Assembly (NCBI RefSeq): GCF_030936135.1
Contig: NC_082595.1
Span: 111,554,334 to 111,618,333 of the forward strand
Direction of reading: 5' to 3'
Length of the DNA: 64,000 nucleotides
Origin: Gavia stellata
Taxonomy: Eukaryota; Chordata; Aves; Gaviiformes; Gaviidae
Shown: piece by piece, positions 61,701-64,000 of the stretch
Position numbering within the stretch: position 1 is the first letter of the stretch
Layout of the letters: each line of letters starts with the position of its first letter
The notes under the pieces: generated by a model
Told to the model about the DNA's origin: nothing
Databases searched by the model: none
Seen by the model: only the letters and a program-made list of their open reading frames with translations
Position numbers and translations under genes: made by a program

Positions 61701-62847
61701 CAGCACTCACGCACCCCCCTGGCACTTGTGCATCGTCCCCCCAGGACCTGTGCACCCCCCGGGCACTCGAGCACCCCCCAGCCCTTGCGCCGGCACTAGG
61801 GGTGTCGGGGGGCTCAGGGGGGCCCAGGATTTGGGGGGGGGGGGGTCAGCATGGCAACACGGTGGGGGGGCGGCTGCCCTCTGCCGGCACCGACCGGCAC
61901 CAACCAGTTCCAGCTGGCCCCCACCGGCCCCGACTGGCCCCAGCTGGCCCCACAGCTCGGGGGGGGGCACCCACATCCCCTCTGCTCAACCCCTGCCAAC
62001 CCCGGGCTGGGGCACCCATGGGGTCACACCATGGCCGGGGCCACCCGCTGTCCCCGTCCCCCTGTCCCCAGCCCAATTCCCCCCCCCCCCGGCCCTGACG
62101 CTTTTTTGGGGTTGGTTTGGCCATTTGGGGTGAATTTGGGGTGAGGGGAGGGATGGGATGGTCGCCGTGCTGACGCTGGAGGGCTGTCAAAGCACGCGGG
62201 ACACGGGGGGGACAGGGGACGTGGGGGGGGCAGGCCACTGTCCCCTCAGCCCCCCCTCCCGCCACCTCGCCCCCCAGCCGGGGCGAGCAGCCATTAAATG
62301 CCACCCACGGGCGCGGTGGGGACCCCGGGGGACTCACCCCTCGGATGAGCCCGGGGTTTTCTTTCATTTCCCGGGTGGAAAACCGCCGGTTCGCCCTGCG
62401 GAAGCAGAAGGGTCAGCGGAGCCGCGGCCCATCCCCAGGGACGCTCGGGTCAGGGTGGGCTCAGAGGTGACGCGGCCCCCACCGTCCCCTCCTCTCCGTC
62501 TATTCACCCCCCACCGTGTCCCCTTCCCCAGCGCTCGTCCCCTCCCCGCTTGACCCCGCGCAGGTTGCTTGCACCCAGAGCATCCTCCGGCACGGAGCTC
62601 CCTGCTCCCCATCCCACACCGGCATGGATGGTGATCCCCCGCCATCCATGGATTTCCCCGACGCCCACGATATCCATGGCAAACCCTTGGGAAGAAGCCA
62701 ACCCCCCCCTCTTTGTCTCCCCCCCAAGCAAACGTACCTGTTGAAGAAGGAGCAGAGCAGGAGCAGCAGGAGGAGGCCGGTGGTGGCCAAGCCCCAGGCC
62801 ACCGCGGCAGCCAGGGCCACCGAGCCCTCGGCCAGCGCCGGAGCCAT
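58178..62847 (-). CDS. PAG1/LIME1-family transmembrane adaptor (CSK-binding type), 247 residues
   Basis: Minus-strand coding exons are 62847-62738, 62395-62338, 61149-61098 and 58701-58178. All junctions are GT/AG with matching phases (2, 0, 1), giving 247 residues. A very short N-terminus (about 10 residues, MAPALAEGSV) precedes one membrane helix (about 11-32, Ala/Leu-rich), then a basic stop-transfer segment, FNRANRRFSTR, and a disordered Pro-rich cytoplasmic tail. Tyrosine motifs are IYESI (Tyr155), RYKSR (Tyr160) and VYAQVCKP (Tyr210), followed by the proline-rich EEAPPLLPEK and C-terminal FDVA. PAG1 (Cbp) has SYKSR followed by YSSVNKP, its CSK SH2 site, and a YESI near its end; LIME1 has YSRVCKP and YESIR. 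The shared signatures place this in that family, which recruits CSK to Src kinases at membrane rafts. Only one juxtamembrane Cys (Cys32) is present, so raft palmitoylation may be weak. A LAT- or SIT-type adaptor is the alternative. Confidence 0.75.
59380..59945. repeat. 14-bp minisatellite, about 40 copies (adaptor intron 3)
   Basis: The unit GAGCACCCCAATGT repeats with substitutions (CCAACAT, CCCAGCGT, CATCCCAG) and occasional interruptions by ACTCTGTTAG words. The lack of stops on the minus strand produces Gly/Cys/His/Trp-rich false frames. Confidence 0.95.
61098..61149 (-). CDS. Adaptor coding exon 3 (short linker)
   Basis: After TGGCTGCAG the exon reads VKLTRLGDSDGGAALLG and ends in phase 1 at GAG|GTAGGT. 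It is the least certain exon on content, but both splice sites are strong and its phases join exons 2 and 4 exactly. Confidence 0.62.
61185..61780. repeat. About 20-bp C-run minisatellite, about 28 copies (adaptor intron 2)
   Basis: Units resembling CAGCACTTGTGCAGCCCCCC vary mainly in the C-run length and in TTGTGCAG versus TCGTGCAT. Each unit carries a run of 5-8 C, so the adaptor's sense strand has dozens of regularly spaced G runs, strongly quadruplex-prone. It begins about 35 bases from coding exon 3. Confidence 0.95.
62338..62395 (-). CDS. Adaptor coding exon 2 (basic juxtamembrane segment)
   Basis: After TTCCGCAG the exon completes an Arg codon and reads ANRRFSTREMKENPGLIRG, ending in phase 0 at a GTGAGT donor. 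It is positively charged as expected for the cytoplasmic side of a type III/single-pass protein. Confidence 0.72.
62738..62847 (-). CDS. Adaptor coding exon 1 (extracellular stub and membrane helix)
   Basis: The ATG at 62847 gives MAPALAEGSV, then a helix ending GLLLLLLLCSFFNR. The open frame extends upstream to 62970 with Pro-rich sequence and other Met codons, but a short extracellular stub is the rule in PAG/LIME proteins, so I chose this start. The donor is CAACAG|GTACGT. Confidence 0.75.
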
Positions 62848-64000
62848 CGAGCCCCCAGCGGGCAGGCGGAGCGGGGTAGAGACGAGCCCCAGGTCAGGCT
62901 GGCAGAGGGGGACTGGGGTAATAACGGGGTGCATGGGGCTGGTTAGGGGGTGCTGGAGGGGGGCTCCCATTCTCCCTTTAATATCAGGAGCAATTGTTCC
63001 AGGGATCCCTCCCTATCCCTTCATCCCGCCAGGATGCCCAGCGTCATCCCACCCCGCTCTCCCTTCCCAGGGGGCAGAGGATTTCGGGGCGATTGCGGGT
63101 GCAGGAAAGCTCCGTGTGTCGATCAAGCGCACGGCGCTGGCACCCACGGCCCCGCTCGCCGGCGGGCTCTGGGCAGTGGTGCCCCATCCCCATCCCGGCT
63201 TCTTGGAGCGGTGGCCGCTCTCCCCTCTCCGGCGAGGGGCAGTGGGGTGGCAAAACCAGCTGGGGCATGGGAGGTGATGCTGGGACATGGGGGGGTGATG
63301 CCACTGCACGGGGCATCCCCGCCGGGGTGCCCCCCAACCCGCACTGAGCACGGGGAGGCCACCCTCCCTTGAGAAAACCCTTTGCCATCCTCCACCCAAA
63401 AACCCCTGGCTCCTTCTCCCACCCAAGCCCCCCCTGCCTAAAACTTGGGGTGAGCTGAGGTCCCCTGGCAAGCCTGGTTTACCAGAGGAGAGCCTGGCAA
63501 ACCGAAACGCCGAACAGGCTGAGCCCGCTCTGCCAGCTGTGACTCAACCTTCCCGGCACGGCATCCCGGCCCCTGGAGCCACACCGGGGTTTGGGGACCC
63601 CCCCCGGCTCCAGCAGCTCCATGGTGGGGACCCCCCAGGCTGGGTGTGAAGACAGGCTACAGCCTGGCAGTGCTTTTGTCTCTAGAACAAAATTAATTCG
63701 GGATTTATTCCTAATGGATGCTCCAGCCATCTTCCTCTAGCTGATCTGCCAGCCCTGGGGCACACGCTGGGTTCGGGCACCGGTGACGTCCCGCACCGCT
63801 GAGCCCTCCAAGCCGCCGTGTCCTGTGCCAGCCCGCCCTGCCTCAGTTTCCCCGGCTGTGCCCTGAGACGAGCGAGACCGGTCTCAGCTTGAGGTGCCCG
63901 CCCATGCCCCACATCGCTTGGCACCCCAACCCGGGGTGGGGACGGGGCTGGGGGCACCCCATGGCCAGGGACCCCCCAGTTCCCACCCCCGAGGAAGCCA
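62848..64000. other. Upstream of the adaptor start: no gene recognised
   Basis: GC-rich sequence with overlapping open frames and no recognisable domain. A 5' UTR exon and promoter of the adaptor gene would be expected here or beyond the window edge. No TATA box or dense CpG island stands out. Confidence 0.4.

Noticed and set aside
62848-62970. Longer adaptor N-terminus starting at an upstream in-frame ATG
   Set aside because: It would add a Pro-rich 41-residue ectodomain without a signal peptide; PAG/LIME-type proteins have very short ectodomains.

Overview
This is vertebrate nuclear DNA, most likely from a bird. The prepronociceptin gene encodes the Tyr-first nociceptin typical of non-mammals, the interspersed repeats I can recognise are all CR1-family LINEs, introns are short, and much of the window is GC-rich and packed with minisatellites, as on avian microchromosomes. 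There are no Alu- or B1-like SINEs. One 200-base run of N (44829-45028) marks a draft-assembly gap.

Four protein-coding genes can be supported, all multi-exon. (1) 8485-12511, minus: a 332-residue Ser/Thr kinase of the STK35/PDIK1L family, in three coding exons, with a CpG-island promoter near 14.7-15.2 kb. (2) 27508-31971, plus: PNOC (prepronociceptin), two coding exons, with a probable TATA-driven non-coding first exon at about 23.7 kb. (3) 39366-45058, minus: ZNF395, eight firm coding exons plus a first coding exon interrupted by the gap; its promoter is a CpG island with three CCAAT boxes near 46.3 kb. As printed, two ZNF395 exons each lack one base in a C/G run. (4) 58178-62847, minus: a 247-residue single-pass membrane adaptor that I place in the PAG1/LIME1 family, because it carries the YESI, YKSR and YxxVxKP tyrosine signatures.

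The gene order is informative. PNOC next to ZNF395 matches human 8p21. The kinase beside PNOC mirrors STK35 beside PDYN on human 20p13. The adaptor beside ZNF395 mirrors PAG1 beside ZNF704 (8q21) and LIME1 beside SLC2A4RG (20q13.33). The window therefore looks like one copy of a block duplicated in early vertebrate genome duplications. The adaptor is the most interesting locus: it may be a third PAG/LIME paralogue that I do not know from mammals.

The rest is non-coding: 1-8.48 kb (one old CR1 fragment), 12.5-14.7 kb (C-rich DNA with a 31-bp tandem repeat), 15.2-23.6 kb (no gene seen), PNOC intron 2 (an internally inverted CR1), 32-39.3 kb (AT- and pyrimidine-rich runs, probable ZNF395 3' UTR), 46.9-58.1 kb (old CR1 fragments and a 20-bp minisatellite), and adaptor introns filled with 14-bp and about 20-bp minisatellites. 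Intergenic open frames, including long ones across the tandem repeats, are not genes.
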